A DNA stretch of 24,570 nucleotides from an uncultured Clostridia bacterium (GTDB taxonomy: Bacteria; Bacillota; Clostridia; Christensenellales; UBA1242): positions 1 to 24,570 of the forward strand of contig CANQCE010000006.1 of assembly GCA_947589655.1 (NCBI GenBank), in the 5' to 3' direction. The notes beneath the pieces are model-generated. The model was not told where the DNA came from. It worked only from the letters and a program-made list of their open reading frames with translations, and made no database searches. Below are positions 15,839 through 24,000 of the stretch, in pieces (position 1 is the first letter of the stretch; every line of letters begins with the position of its first letter). Made by a program: the position numbers and the translations under genes.

Positions 15839-16915
15839 ATGAGCAAGATGCACGAAGTTCAAGAGGTGGAAACGGAAAAAGCCATTGTTTTCTGCCCTCT
15901 GGATAAAGACACTGACAAAGATTTTAAATTTGCGGAAATAAGCAGATTGTGTTTTTCTGCGGGCATGGAGGTTGTGCAAATTTTTAGCCAAAGCACAGAC
16001 GCTTTTAACAGGCGCACCGTTATGGGCAAGGGCAAGGTTGAAGAAATTAAGCAGTTTTTAACAGAGAACCCTTGCGACACGCTGGTTGTCGATTTTGGGC
16101 TCACTGGCTCACAACTTCGCAATTTAAGCGAGGACCTTAATATAAAGGTTCTGGACAGAGTTTTGCTTATCATAGACATTTTTGCGCTCAATGCAAAATC
16201 TAGCGAAGGAAAAATTGAAGTTAAACTTGCACAAGAGAGATACCTTTTAACAAGGCTGTCTTCTTTGCAAGGAAGTTTTGGGCGTTTTGGGGGCAAGGGT
16301 GCTGGGATGCGTGGCCCTGGAGAAACCAAACTTGAACTTGATAGACGTAAACTTGAAAAAGATATAATCACGCTGCAAGGCGAACTTGAAAAAATTAAGG
16401 CAAGCCGCCGCCAAAATCGCGTGCTGCGTGAAAAGAACGGAATTAAAAGTGTTGTGCTGGGCGGATACACTAACGCTGGCAAAAGTTCAATTTTCAATCT
16501 GCTCACAAAAGAGAATATTTATGCCGATGACAAACTTTTTGCAACGTTAGACACCACAAGCAGACGGTTGTTTTTGGATAACGGCTACTGCCTTTTAACC
16601 GACACGGTTGGCTTTATTAGCGACTTGCCGCATGAACTTGTTGAAAGTTTTTCAGCAACCTTAGAGGAAGTTAAAATGGCGGACCTTGTGCTGCACGTTG
16701 TGGATGTTTCGGACAAGTTTTATCCAAAATATATCCGTATAACAGACGAAATTTTGGATGGACTTGGGGCAACAAAAAACCGCATTGTTGTGCTAAACAA
16801 ATGCGATTTGCTAACAACGCCTGTAAAAATTGAAAAGAATCAAATACTTTTTTCTGCAAAGAACAAAACAAATGTTGAAAAACTTAAAAGCATCATTTCA
16901 GCATGCTTAGAATAA
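15839..16915 (+). CDS. hflX: GTPase HflX
   Basis: A ribosome-associated GTPase that splits or rescues stalled ribosomes, especially under heat stress in studied species. The N-terminal HflX domain contains RRTVMGKGKVEEI and the segment DFGLTGSQLRNL, followed by the family glycine-rich loop GGKGAGMRGPGETKLELDRR (residues 151-170) and a coiled-coil helical arm at about 164-195. The GTPase domain has G1 GGYTNAGKSS (208-217), G3 DTVGF (255-259) and G4 NKCD (320-323). At 358 residues it is shorter than typical HflX (often above 400); the C-terminal subdomain after G4 is reduced, and the N-terminus starts close to the conserved region. There is no Shine-Dalgarno. TATAAT six bases upstream of the ATG indicates leaderless initiation. 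It ends at a terminator shared with the convergent DUF1858 gene. Confidence 0.96.
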   Translation: MSKMHEVQEVETEKAIVFCPLDKDTDKDFKFAEISRLCFSAGMEVVQIFSQSTDAFNRRTVMGKGKVEEIKQFLTENPCDTLVVDFGLTGSQLRNLSEDLNIKVLDRVLLIIDIFALNAKSSEGKIEVKLAQERYLLTRLSSLQGSFGRFGGKGAGMRGPGETKLELDRRKLEKDIITLQGELEKIKASRRQNRVLREKNGIKSVVLGGYTNAGKSSIFNLLTKENIYADDKLFATLDTTSRRLFLDNGYCLLTDTVGFISDLPHELVESFSATLEEVKMADLVLHVVDVSDKFYPKYIRITDEILDGLGATKNRIVVLNKCDLLTTPVKIEKNQILFSAKNKTNVEKLKSIISACLE

Positions 16916-16943
16916 AAAACAGCCACATCGGCTGCTTTTTATT
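16914..16943. terminator. Bidirectional terminator between hflX and the DUF1858 gene
   Basis: CAGCC (16920-16924) pairs with GGCTG (16930-16934) around loop ACATC, flanked by A- and T-runs. It overlaps the 3' ends of both convergent genes. Confidence 0.82.
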
Positions 16944-17154
16944 TTCCGTATTCATTAAGTTTTTTCAAAAGAAAATCAACGTCCACGCCATGAACAGCGG
17001 CTGCTTCTTCAACAGTTTCCATTTGGCTTACAGGGCAGGAAATGCAGTGCATGCCAAAGCCCATAAAAACTTCTTCCAAATTTGGATTTTGTTTTAAGGC
17101 CTCGCCAATTGTCATATCTTTTGAAATCTCTTTTGGAACAAATTTCTTTTTCAT
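16939..17154 (-). CDS. DUF1858 domain protein, 71 residues
   Basis: A small stand-alone DUF1858 protein. It has the typical order: an ISKDMTIGEALKQNPNLEEVFMGFGMHC helix-rich start, then the pair of cysteines in HCISCPVSQMETVEEAAAVHG and a final helix (VDFLLKKLNEYGK). The family is linked in annotation to redox or hybrid-cluster-type proteins and is related to the N-terminal part of ScdA-type di-iron repair proteins. The CxxC suggests a thiol or metal role, but none is proven. The start at 17154 is chosen because AAAGGAG lies seven bases upstream. The frame extends to an ATG at 17217, but that extra 21-residue segment crosses the promoter and is not real. It is convergent with hflX and divergent from the PRC-barrel gene. 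Confidence 0.9.
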   Translation of the reverse strand: MKKKFVPKEISKDMTIGEALKQNPNLEEVFMGFGMHCISCPVSQMETVEEAAAVHGVDVDFLLKKLNEYGK

Positions 17155-17176
17155 AATTTTCTCCTTTTGCTTAAAT

Positions 17177-17205
17177 ATAATAGCACAAAAGGTTTGTTTT
17201 TTCAA
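17177..17205 (-). promoter_or_regulatory. Promoter of the DUF1858 gene
   Basis: On the minus strand, TTGAAA (17205-17200), a 17-base spacer and TATTAT (17182-17177) within TGTGCTATTAT. The predicted leader is about 15 bases and carries AAAGGAG. Confidence 0.8.
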
Positions 17206-17331
17206 CAAAAATATCAAATTTTTATATAAAAAGTGTGCTTTTAATGCAAAAATTGTCGTTTTTTGTCTTTTTTATGTGTTTTAAGATATTTAAACTTTTG
17301 AACTCATAAAACAATAACAGAGGCAGGGGCA

Positions 17332-17994
17332 ATGGAAAATTTATCAAAAATTGTGGTTTCAAAAAGTGAAGGCAGAAGGGTGGGCTTTATATTGGATATT
17401 GCCATAAGTGACGCTATGCAAAAACTTGGATATTATGTTGTTGACGAAGAAAGCGAAGGCGAGTTTTTGTTGCCATATGAGAGCATTTTGTCAACATCTG
17501 GCAGTGTGGTGCTTATTGAAGATGTTTCTGTTTTGCAATTTTCTTCAGAGCGAAGTTTCAGCGTGCTTGGCAAAGAAATTTTGGATGAGCAAGGCTATAA
17601 TCTTGGAAAAGTTATTGATATGGCCTTTAATAACAAAAAATGCGAAAAATTTATAACATCTTCTTGTGAAATTGGTGCAAAGTTTGTTAGAAAAATTGGC
17701 AAGGATTACATTTTTGTTTCGTTCAAGAAAAGAAAACCGCAAAAAGTGAATCAAGGTTTCCCTCGTGCAGACGAGGCGATTGTTGTGCAAATACAAAATT
17801 TTCAAAACAATGTTGAACCAGAAAGAGTTCGGCTTTCATCCTCTTTTTATATAGGCAAGGTTTGCACGCAGGACATATTTGGCTACAACAACGAGAAGAT
17901 TGTTTTAAGTGGAGATATCATCACACGTGCAATTGTTGAAAAGGCAAAAAGGCACAACAAACTTAATCAGTTATTTTTTGCGATAAAGAGATAA
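17332..17994 (+). CDS. PRC-barrel domain protein
   Basis: A 220-residue soluble protein with what look like two tandem PRC-barrel folds. The first spans about residues 4-70 (SKIVVSKSEGRRVGFILDIAI ... FLLPYESILSTSG). The second spans about 74-132 and has the characteristic small-barrel core SVLGKEILDEQGYNLGKVIDM, like the YlmC/YmxH sporulation-associated group. The C-terminal 80 residues include VNQGFPRADEAIVV and end in IGKVCTQDIFGYNNEKIVLSGDIIT, followed by a basic helix (VEKAKRHNKLNQL). I cannot assign that part. PRC barrels often mediate protein-protein or RNA-related assembly (RimM, photosynthetic H subunit); no function is assigned here. Ribosome site AGAGG (17319-17323) has an eight-base spacing. 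It is monocistronic by context and divergent from the DUF1858 gene. Confidence 0.75.
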   Translation: MENLSKIVVSKSEGRRVGFILDIAISDAMQKLGYYVVDEESEGEFLLPYESILSTSGSVVLIEDVSVLQFSSERSFSVLGKEILDEQGYNLGKVIDMAFNNKKCEKFITSSCEIGAKFVRKIGKDYIFVSFKKRKPQKVNQGFPRADEAIVVQIQNFQNNVEPERVRLSSSFYIGKVCTQDIFGYNNEKIVLSGDIITRAIVEKAKRHNKLNQLFFAIKR

Positions 17995-17999
17995 AAAAC

Positions 18000-18028
18000 A
18001 AAAATTATTAAAAAAATATAATTTTTTT
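18000..18028 (+). terminator. Weak AT-only terminator candidate after the PRC-barrel gene
   Basis: AAAAATTAT (18000-18008) pairs with ATAATTTTT (18018-18026), followed by more T. There is no G or C in the stem, so termination strength is doubtful. Confidence 0.35.
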
Positions 18029-18052
18029 GCAAAAAAACATAAAAAAATAGCA

Positions 18053-18090
18053 AAAAAATATGTTTTTTTTAATTTTTTTACATATTTTTT
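18053..18090. repeat. Perfect 11-bp inverted repeat
   Basis: AAAAAATATGT (18053-18063) and its exact complement ACATATTTTTT (18080-18090), with a 16-base T/A loop. It could be a bidirectional terminator or a structured leader. It lies about 185 bases before the ATPase gene. Confidence 0.5.
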
Positions 18091-18123
18091 AAAATTTTCT
18101 TATGCAAGACGGCAGGTTGAAAA

Positions 18124-18160
18124 ATTAAATGGCTTAGAGAATATTTTTTTAGCCTTTAAT
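18124..18160. repeat. Bulged 10-bp hairpin upstream of the ATPase gene
   Basis: ATTAAA-t-GGCT (18124-18134) pairs with AGCCTTTAAT (18151-18160), with one bulged T and a 16-base loop. There is no T-run directly after the stem, so it is not a classical terminator on the plus strand. Confidence 0.45.
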
Positions 18161-18275
18161 ATTTTATATTAAATTTAAGTTTTTTATTGAATTTGTTTGT
18201 ATTTTTGCTTTGATTTGTTGTATCATAAAAACAGATATATTGGGCAAGTTTTAAAATTTATTATGTGAGGTTTTT

Positions 18276-20984
18276 ATGGTTCGTGTAATTCCAAGAAAAA
18301 CAAAAGTTAAAGCAGAGTTTGTCCGCGGCGTCACTGGCATTGATGTTGTGCTTGGCATTATCTTTGTTGCAGTTGCCATAATTTTGTTTTTGTCTAACTT
18401 TAACGTTGGGGGCACAAACATAAGCCCTTGGATTGCTGTGGCATGGTGCATCATTGCTGTTTCCATGTTCTTCAAGCCTGCCGATGACACCAGATTTTAC
18501 AACACTATAATTTTCTTGCTAAGATATTCGGCTCAGAAAAAGAAATTCTCCAAAGGCGATGGCAAAAAGAAAAAGAGCGACATTAAAGAGATGATTGCTT
18601 ATGAAAAACTTTATCAAGACAAGTTCATTGACTTTGGTGCTTACTATGCACAGGTTATTGAAATTCAACCAATGTTCTTCACTTTGCTCACCGAATATTA
18701 TCAAGACAATGTTATTGAAAGTTTTGCCAACGCATTAAGGCGTTTAACAGCATCGCAAACTTGCTCGATTATTAAAACATCAAGACCCATGGTGTTTGAC
18801 CAATACATACATAACGAAAATGCAAAATATGATGTGCTTTACGATATGCAATATGATGGGCAAATAACGCAAGCGGAAATTGATGCTCGTTCTCCTATTT
18901 TTGAAGAACGCGTTTCGTTTTATGAATTTTTGGACAGGCAAGAGAAAATTTATAAAGACCATTTTTATATTGTGGTTTACGATAAAGATAGAGAAATTTT
19001 GGAAAACACCACATCCGGCATGATATCCGCTTTGGCGGCATCTTTGAACCCTATTAACGCAAAAATTTTAAGAGGGGCGGAACTTGTTGTGTTCTTAAAA
19101 TCTAACCTCACCAAAGATTTTGATGAAAGGGATTTGGAAATTACGCCTATCACAGAGCAAATTAACTGGGCAACGCCAAACAAAATCAGGTTTAACATTG
19201 CCAGATACTTTTTGGATGAAAATTGTTACAGATGCTTTAACTTAATTGACTATCCTTTGCAAGTTGGCAATGCATGGGGTGCACAGTTCTTCCTTTTGGA
19301 CAAAACCAAAACGGTTATGAAATTTAACCCTATTCCAAAACTGGACTCTGAGAAACAAATAGATAAAGCCATTATGGAAATGGAGGCAAAGTTATACAAG
19401 GCTGGGCGTAGTTCGGCGCAGATTGAACTTAAAACCCACGTTGACACTTTGCGCGATTTGTTAAGAGACTTAAAAAACAACAACCAACAACTTTTTAATG
19501 TTAACACTTATATTGTCAGTGAGGATATTGCCAAGAAAGATGTTAGGGCCATGTTAAAGCAAATGGGCTTTAAATATTCCGAACTGTTTTCCAGACAAAT
19601 TGACGGCTTTGTTTCGTCTGCAATTTCCAGAAGGGATAGCGTTAAAAGTGGCTTAAGGGGCATTCCAACCAGCACTTTGGCGGCAACGTTCCCATTTATT
19701 TCCAACTCGCTGCAAGATGAAAACGGAATTTACATTGGCGACAACGAATATCCTGTGTTTGTGGACTTTTTCAAACGCGATAGAGAAAGAGTTAACAGTA
19801 ACATGATGGTTATTGGAAAATCTGGCTCTGGCAAAAGTTACGCCACAAAAACTTTGTTAACAAACTTTGCCGCAGATAACTGCAAAATTTTTATTCTTGA
19901 CCCAGAAAACGAATATAAAGATTTAACAACCAACCTTGGCGGAAAGTTTATTGATGTTGGCTCATCCTTGCATGGAATTATCAATCCTTTCCACGTGATT
20001 TCTTCGTTGGAAGCATCTGAAGATGAACTGGACGAAGAACAGGAGGAACAATTTGACGATTTTGGCAGGCCAATTCCAAAGAAAAAGGTTGAAAAGCAGG
20101 CAGATGACTCTTTCTCACAGCACTTGCAGTTCTTGGAACAATTCTTCCGCGTGATTTTGGAAGGGATTAATTCGGATGCGTTTGAAGTGCTGAACTCTTT
20201 GATTATCGATATGTATAAAGAGTTCAAAATTGATAACAACACCAATCTTGCAAAGTTGCAGCCTAAGGACTATCCAACATTTGATGCCCTTTACGATTTA
20301 ATTTTACGCCGCCTTAAAACAGCAAAAGACGAGTTCACTTTAAGGAACTTGATGACCGTTGAAACTTACATAAAGAAATTTGCAAAGGGCGGAAGAAACA
20401 GCGCTCTTTGGAACGGCCCAACATCCATTGAAACAAACGAAAATTTTGTTACATTTAACTTTCAATCTTTGGTTGCAGGGAACAACGCTCAACTTACCAA
20501 TGCGCAAATGCTTTTGGTGTTTAGATATTTGAACAACGAAATCATTAACAACAAAGATTTTAACAGAAAATATCGCAAAAACAGAAAGATTATTGTTGCG
20601 GTTGATGAGGCGCACATCTTCATCAATCCAAAATATCCTATCGCTCTGGACTTTATGGCGCAAATGGCAAAACGTATCAGAAAATACGGCGGTATGCAAA
20701 TTGTCATCACGCAGAATATCTCGGACTTTGTTGGCTCGGAAGAAATCAGGCGTCAATCCACAGCGGTTATCAATGCGTGCCAATATTCGCTTATCTTCTC
20801 GCTGTCGCCAAGCGATATCAACGACCTTGTGCAGTTGTATGAAAAATCGGGCGGCATAAACGAAGAAGAACAGAACTCAATTGTTACCGCTGGTGTTGGA
20901 CAAGCGTTCTTAATTACTGGTGCAACATCCAGAACAACCGTTCAAATCGTGGCACAAGATTACGTTAAACGTCTGTTTGATTAA
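18276..20984 (+). CDS. VirB4/TraE-type ATPase with two N-terminal membrane helices
   Basis: A 902-residue protein of the type IV secretion VirB4/TraC/TraE ATPase group, which energises transport of protein or DNA across the envelope. Two hydrophobic segments at residues about 22-42 and 50-66 precede the ATPase, as in VirB3-VirB4 fusions. A long middle region (about 80-505) corresponds to the VirB4 N-domain. The RecA-like domain has Walker A GKSGSGKS (514-521, K520), followed by FILDPENEYK, INPF, Walker B VAVDEAH (D777, E778) and VITQN. An acidic low-complexity insert (SEDELDEEQEEQFDDF) lies at about 585-605. The gene has GTGAGG five bases before ATG and is followed 21 bases later by a giant lipoprotein gene with AAGGAA, so the two form an operon. 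No relaxase, coupling protein, VirB6, VirB8 or integrase is present in the window, and the flanks are housekeeping genes. A dedicated chromosomal secretion or envelope function is inference. Confidence 0.9.
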   Translation: MVRVIPRKTKVKAEFVRGVTGIDVVLGIIFVAVAIILFLSNFNVGGTNISPWIAVAWCIIAVSMFFKPADDTRFYNTIIFLLRYSAQKKKFSKGDGKKKKSDIKEMIAYEKLYQDKFIDFGAYYAQVIEIQPMFFTLLTEYYQDNVIESFANALRRLTASQTCSIIKTSRPMVFDQYIHNENAKYDVLYDMQYDGQITQAEIDARSPIFEERVSFYEFLDRQEKIYKDHFYIVVYDKDREILENTTSGMISALAASLNPINAKILRGAELVVFLKSNLTKDFDERDLEITPITEQINWATPNKIRFNIARYFLDENCYRCFNLIDYPLQVGNAWGAQFFLLDKTKTVMKFNPIPKLDSEKQIDKAIMEMEAKLYKAGRSSAQIELKTHVDTLRDLLRDLKNNNQQLFNVNTYIVSEDIAKKDVRAMLKQMGFKYSELFSRQIDGFVSSAISRRDSVKSGLRGIPTSTLAATFPFISNSLQDENGIYIGDNEYPVFVDFFKRDRERVNSNMMVIGKSGSGKSYATKTLLTNFAADNCKIFILDPENEYKDLTTNLGGKFIDVGSSLHGIINPFHVISSLEASEDELDEEQEEQFDDFGRPIPKKKVEKQADDSFSQHLQFLEQFFRVILEGINSDAFEVLNSLIIDMYKEFKIDNNTNLAKLQPKDYPTFDALYDLILRRLKTAKDEFTLRNLMTVETYIKKFAKGGRNSALWNGPTSIETNENFVTFNFQSLVAGNNAQLTNAQMLLVFRYLNNEIINNKDFNRKYRKNRKIIVAVDEAHIFINPKYPIALDFMAQMAKRIRKYGGMQIVITQNISDFVGSEEIRRQSTAVINACQYSLIFSLSPSDINDLVQLYEKSGGINEEEQNSIVTAGVGQAFLITGATSRTTVQIVAQDYVKRLFD

Positions 20985-21005
20985 CAAAAGAAAAAAGGAA
21001 GCCAT

Positions 21006-24000
21006 ATGACGAAAAAACTGAAAAACATTTTTATAAGTTTGTTTGGTGTGCTTGCATTTCTGTTTGCAGGTGTGTTTTTCGTAGGCTGTGGCATAAATTA
21101 TAACAAAATAAGTTTAAGCGCCGATGTTGCATCTGTCAACTTGCAGGTTGGCGAAGAAAAAGACATTACATTTACAATTGATGGCTATCAAAAAGGCTTT
21201 AACAACAAAATTCAAATTATGCCAAGTAATGGGCTTTCGTCAGTGTTTGTGGTGGCTGAGGGTTCGCCAACATATATTGGCAAAGATAAAATACGCATAA
21301 CCATACGCGGCGTTGCGGGTGGCAGCGGCACACTTACAATCCGCACATACGAGGCCGCCAAAGAGTGCTCGGTGGATGTTTCGGTTGAAGAATTTTCAAG
21401 TTCCATGATACAAAGAAACAGCACTTTGTATGTTTCAAACAAAACGGCGTTTAAGCCGTCTGCGGATTTGTTTGAATTTCCTGCAAACACCACAAACAAA
21501 AACCTTTCGTTCTTTTATATAACAGGGGATAAACCTGCGGCAGATTTAAATACATATCGGCTGCAACTGGATGGCAATGTTATCACTTTTGTAAATGGAC
21601 AAGAGACAATTCAGCGCACGGTTGTTCCTTTTAATGAAATAAGGCTGCTTGAAGAAAATGACCAAGAAAAATTGGTGGCTGTTTATAATGGGGCACAAAC
21701 CGAACTTGAATTAAGGCAAAGCTTTATGTTTGTTGCAATTTACACACACTCTTTGACTAGTGGGGATTATTCAACGCCAATTTTTGTTGCCAGCGAAGTT
21801 CAAGTTTTAAAAGATATCAAATTGAACATTTCTGGCGGATATTTGCAATCGGACGGCTCTGTAACGCAGTTGAACGAAGAAAGCACAGAAAGGCTGAACT
21901 TCAAGCCGCTTACAGACGGCAAGATTATAATTGTTCCAAACAATTCCAAGATGCTACAATATGTTTTAAAAATTGAAACAGAGAGTTTTGAAAACCTTAA
22001 TATTGATATAGATAAAAGCAATGAAGATGTTATTGTTGATTTTATCAGTGGCGACACCTTTGACAGCACAGACAATGTAAAATACTTGAAAATTTCGCAG
22101 AACTCCATGAAGCAAGCCTCCACCACAATAAAAATGAATGTTTATTATCAGTCAACAAAAAATGTGCAGGATGAGAGTGTTAATACAATTGAACAAATTG
22201 TGGTTGAAACGCAGGTTGCCCCTAAATATATCACGGTTAATGGGTTGCTTGAAGCGCAAAAACTGGTTATGTATAACCAATATACCTCGCCAGAATACGG
22301 TTGGAGAGACCTTGGCATTGAAGTGATTTCCGAATTTGAAACCTCGCCAACATTTAAAGGTATTTATTTTGAATATAATAGTGATTATATTGAAATGCTT
22401 TATAACGGCTCGCCTGTAATTCAAGGTGAGGGGATGCTTTACAGCGACCTTGACACTCCATTTCAAGTGCGCGGAAAACTTACCGCCAACCCTGTGGACA
22501 ATGAAGTAATTAAAATTGTGCTTTTAAGTGACATTTTAAGTGACGGCAAAAAGAGCCTTGAAATTTCTGTGCCATATCAAATAAAGGCAGGCGCAACAAG
22601 TGTGTCAATTGACACGCCTTATCAAAATTACAGATATTTTTATCTTGATGCCGATTGGCAAGGCGAATTTAAGCAGTTTAATAGGCAATTATTTGCAAAT
22701 CACGAATTTCAGTCCATAACGGCAAAATATATAAGCGGATTGGATGTTGTTGAATTTGACACACATCCAAATGAACCATGTCAACAAGATAGTGACAAGG
22801 AAAATGTTTATTGGCTAAACTTGTCGCTTAACGTTAAAACAACTGGCATTGGCATATATGATATCATTTTGGATAACGGCATAACCAGAAGGATTTCGTT
22901 TAATGTAATTGACACATTAAAGCCGTCCACTACCGAAATTAAAATGAGCAATGAAGGCAACCAAAATGTTCAAGAATATTCTTTTGGTAAATATTGGACA
23001 GAAGAACAAGACCCTGGCTTTAACAACCTTTTGAAAATTCAAATTTTAAATCCTTCCACGCGTGATAGCATCAGTTTTGGCAATACGGCAAGTTTTGAAA
23101 TAATTTCTAATGTTGTCAGCGGCGCTGTTACTTATAATGCGGACAATGGCTATGTTATGGTTTCACAAGTTGGCAACCGCTTTAATGTAACAACTCTTGC
23201 AAATGGGGTGACACAAATCACATTTACATTGAAAGGGAACATTGTTGACGAAATTTCGTTTCAAACATCCGAAGCCCCAAACATTATAATTATGGTGGAA
23301 GTTACATCATATTCTTTGGTTGACGAATTTTATCTGAAAAATGGCGACAGTTTGGCACTTTCAAACATTGTATATTATGGCAATGCCGACAGCAACGAAA
23401 ACAACAAGTTGACATTTACACCTGTGGCGAACAATGGGCAGTCAAGCAATTTCCAGAGATATTCTTTTGAAGCAAGTGAATTTGTCCGCTTGTTCGGCAT
23501 GATTGAAAACGGCACTCTTGAAGGCATTGGAAATGAAGAACAACGCGATGAAAACGGCAATATAAAGCAAGATGAGGCGGGTCACACAATTTATGACAGA
23601 TATAGATACGATGTGGACAGTTCTGCCTTTTCCAAAATGGTTAAAACAGAATATGTTCCAGAAAGTTATGTTGTGGATGGAACGCAAAATGGCGACAAAT
23701 TTATTTCGTTCACTGTGCTTAATGAAAATGGCGGCACGCTTGACGAAACCGTTACAGATGTTACCATAACAAAAAATGACGGCAAAACAAATGTTCAAAG
23801 AACAATCAGGCTGTTCTTCTTCAACTCTTTGATGTTCCGAGGGGAAGATGTTACAGTTTCCGCCAATGATGCAACATATACTATACATTTTAGCAATGTT
23901 TACGAATTTGTGTATGGCTCATTCGATATGAATTCGTTTACTTACACGCACACATATCCAAGTGCAACAAGGGCGTTTGTGCTTTCTGCAAATTTAAGGC

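Larger units (their letters stand above)
17995..18275. other. AT-rich intergenic region with stacked hairpins before the ATPase operon
   Basis: A 281-base region, almost all A and T, with no ORF. It holds a weak AT-only hairpin (18000-18008 with 18018-18026) that may end the PRC-barrel transcript, a perfect 11-bp hairpin (18053-18063 with 18080-18090), and a 10-bp hairpin with one bulge (18124-18134 with 18151-18160). Possible promoter pieces for the downstream operon are TTGATT (18210-18215) with GATATA (18234-18239), a weak match. The Shine-Dalgarno GTGAGG is at 18265-18270, five bases before ATG 18276. No known riboswitch or RNA family is recognised. Confidence 0.55.

Noticed and set aside
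15859..16506. A 215-codon minus-strand open frame
   Set aside because: It is antisense to hflX, including its G1 motif; Ser/Leu-rich shadow sequence with no start signals.
17154..17217. A longer DUF1858 protein starting at 17217
   Set aside because: The extension crosses the predicted promoter and ribosome site and adds residues unlike the family. The start at 17154 has AAAGGAG at proper spacing.
23994..24000. TTA-AGG-C as a programmed +1 frameshift signal similar to the yeast Ty1 site
   Set aside because: The same heptamer in the same frame at 21711-21717 is read through normally, AGG is a common Arg codon here, and no stimulatory structure is evident. A mutation or assembly error is simpler.
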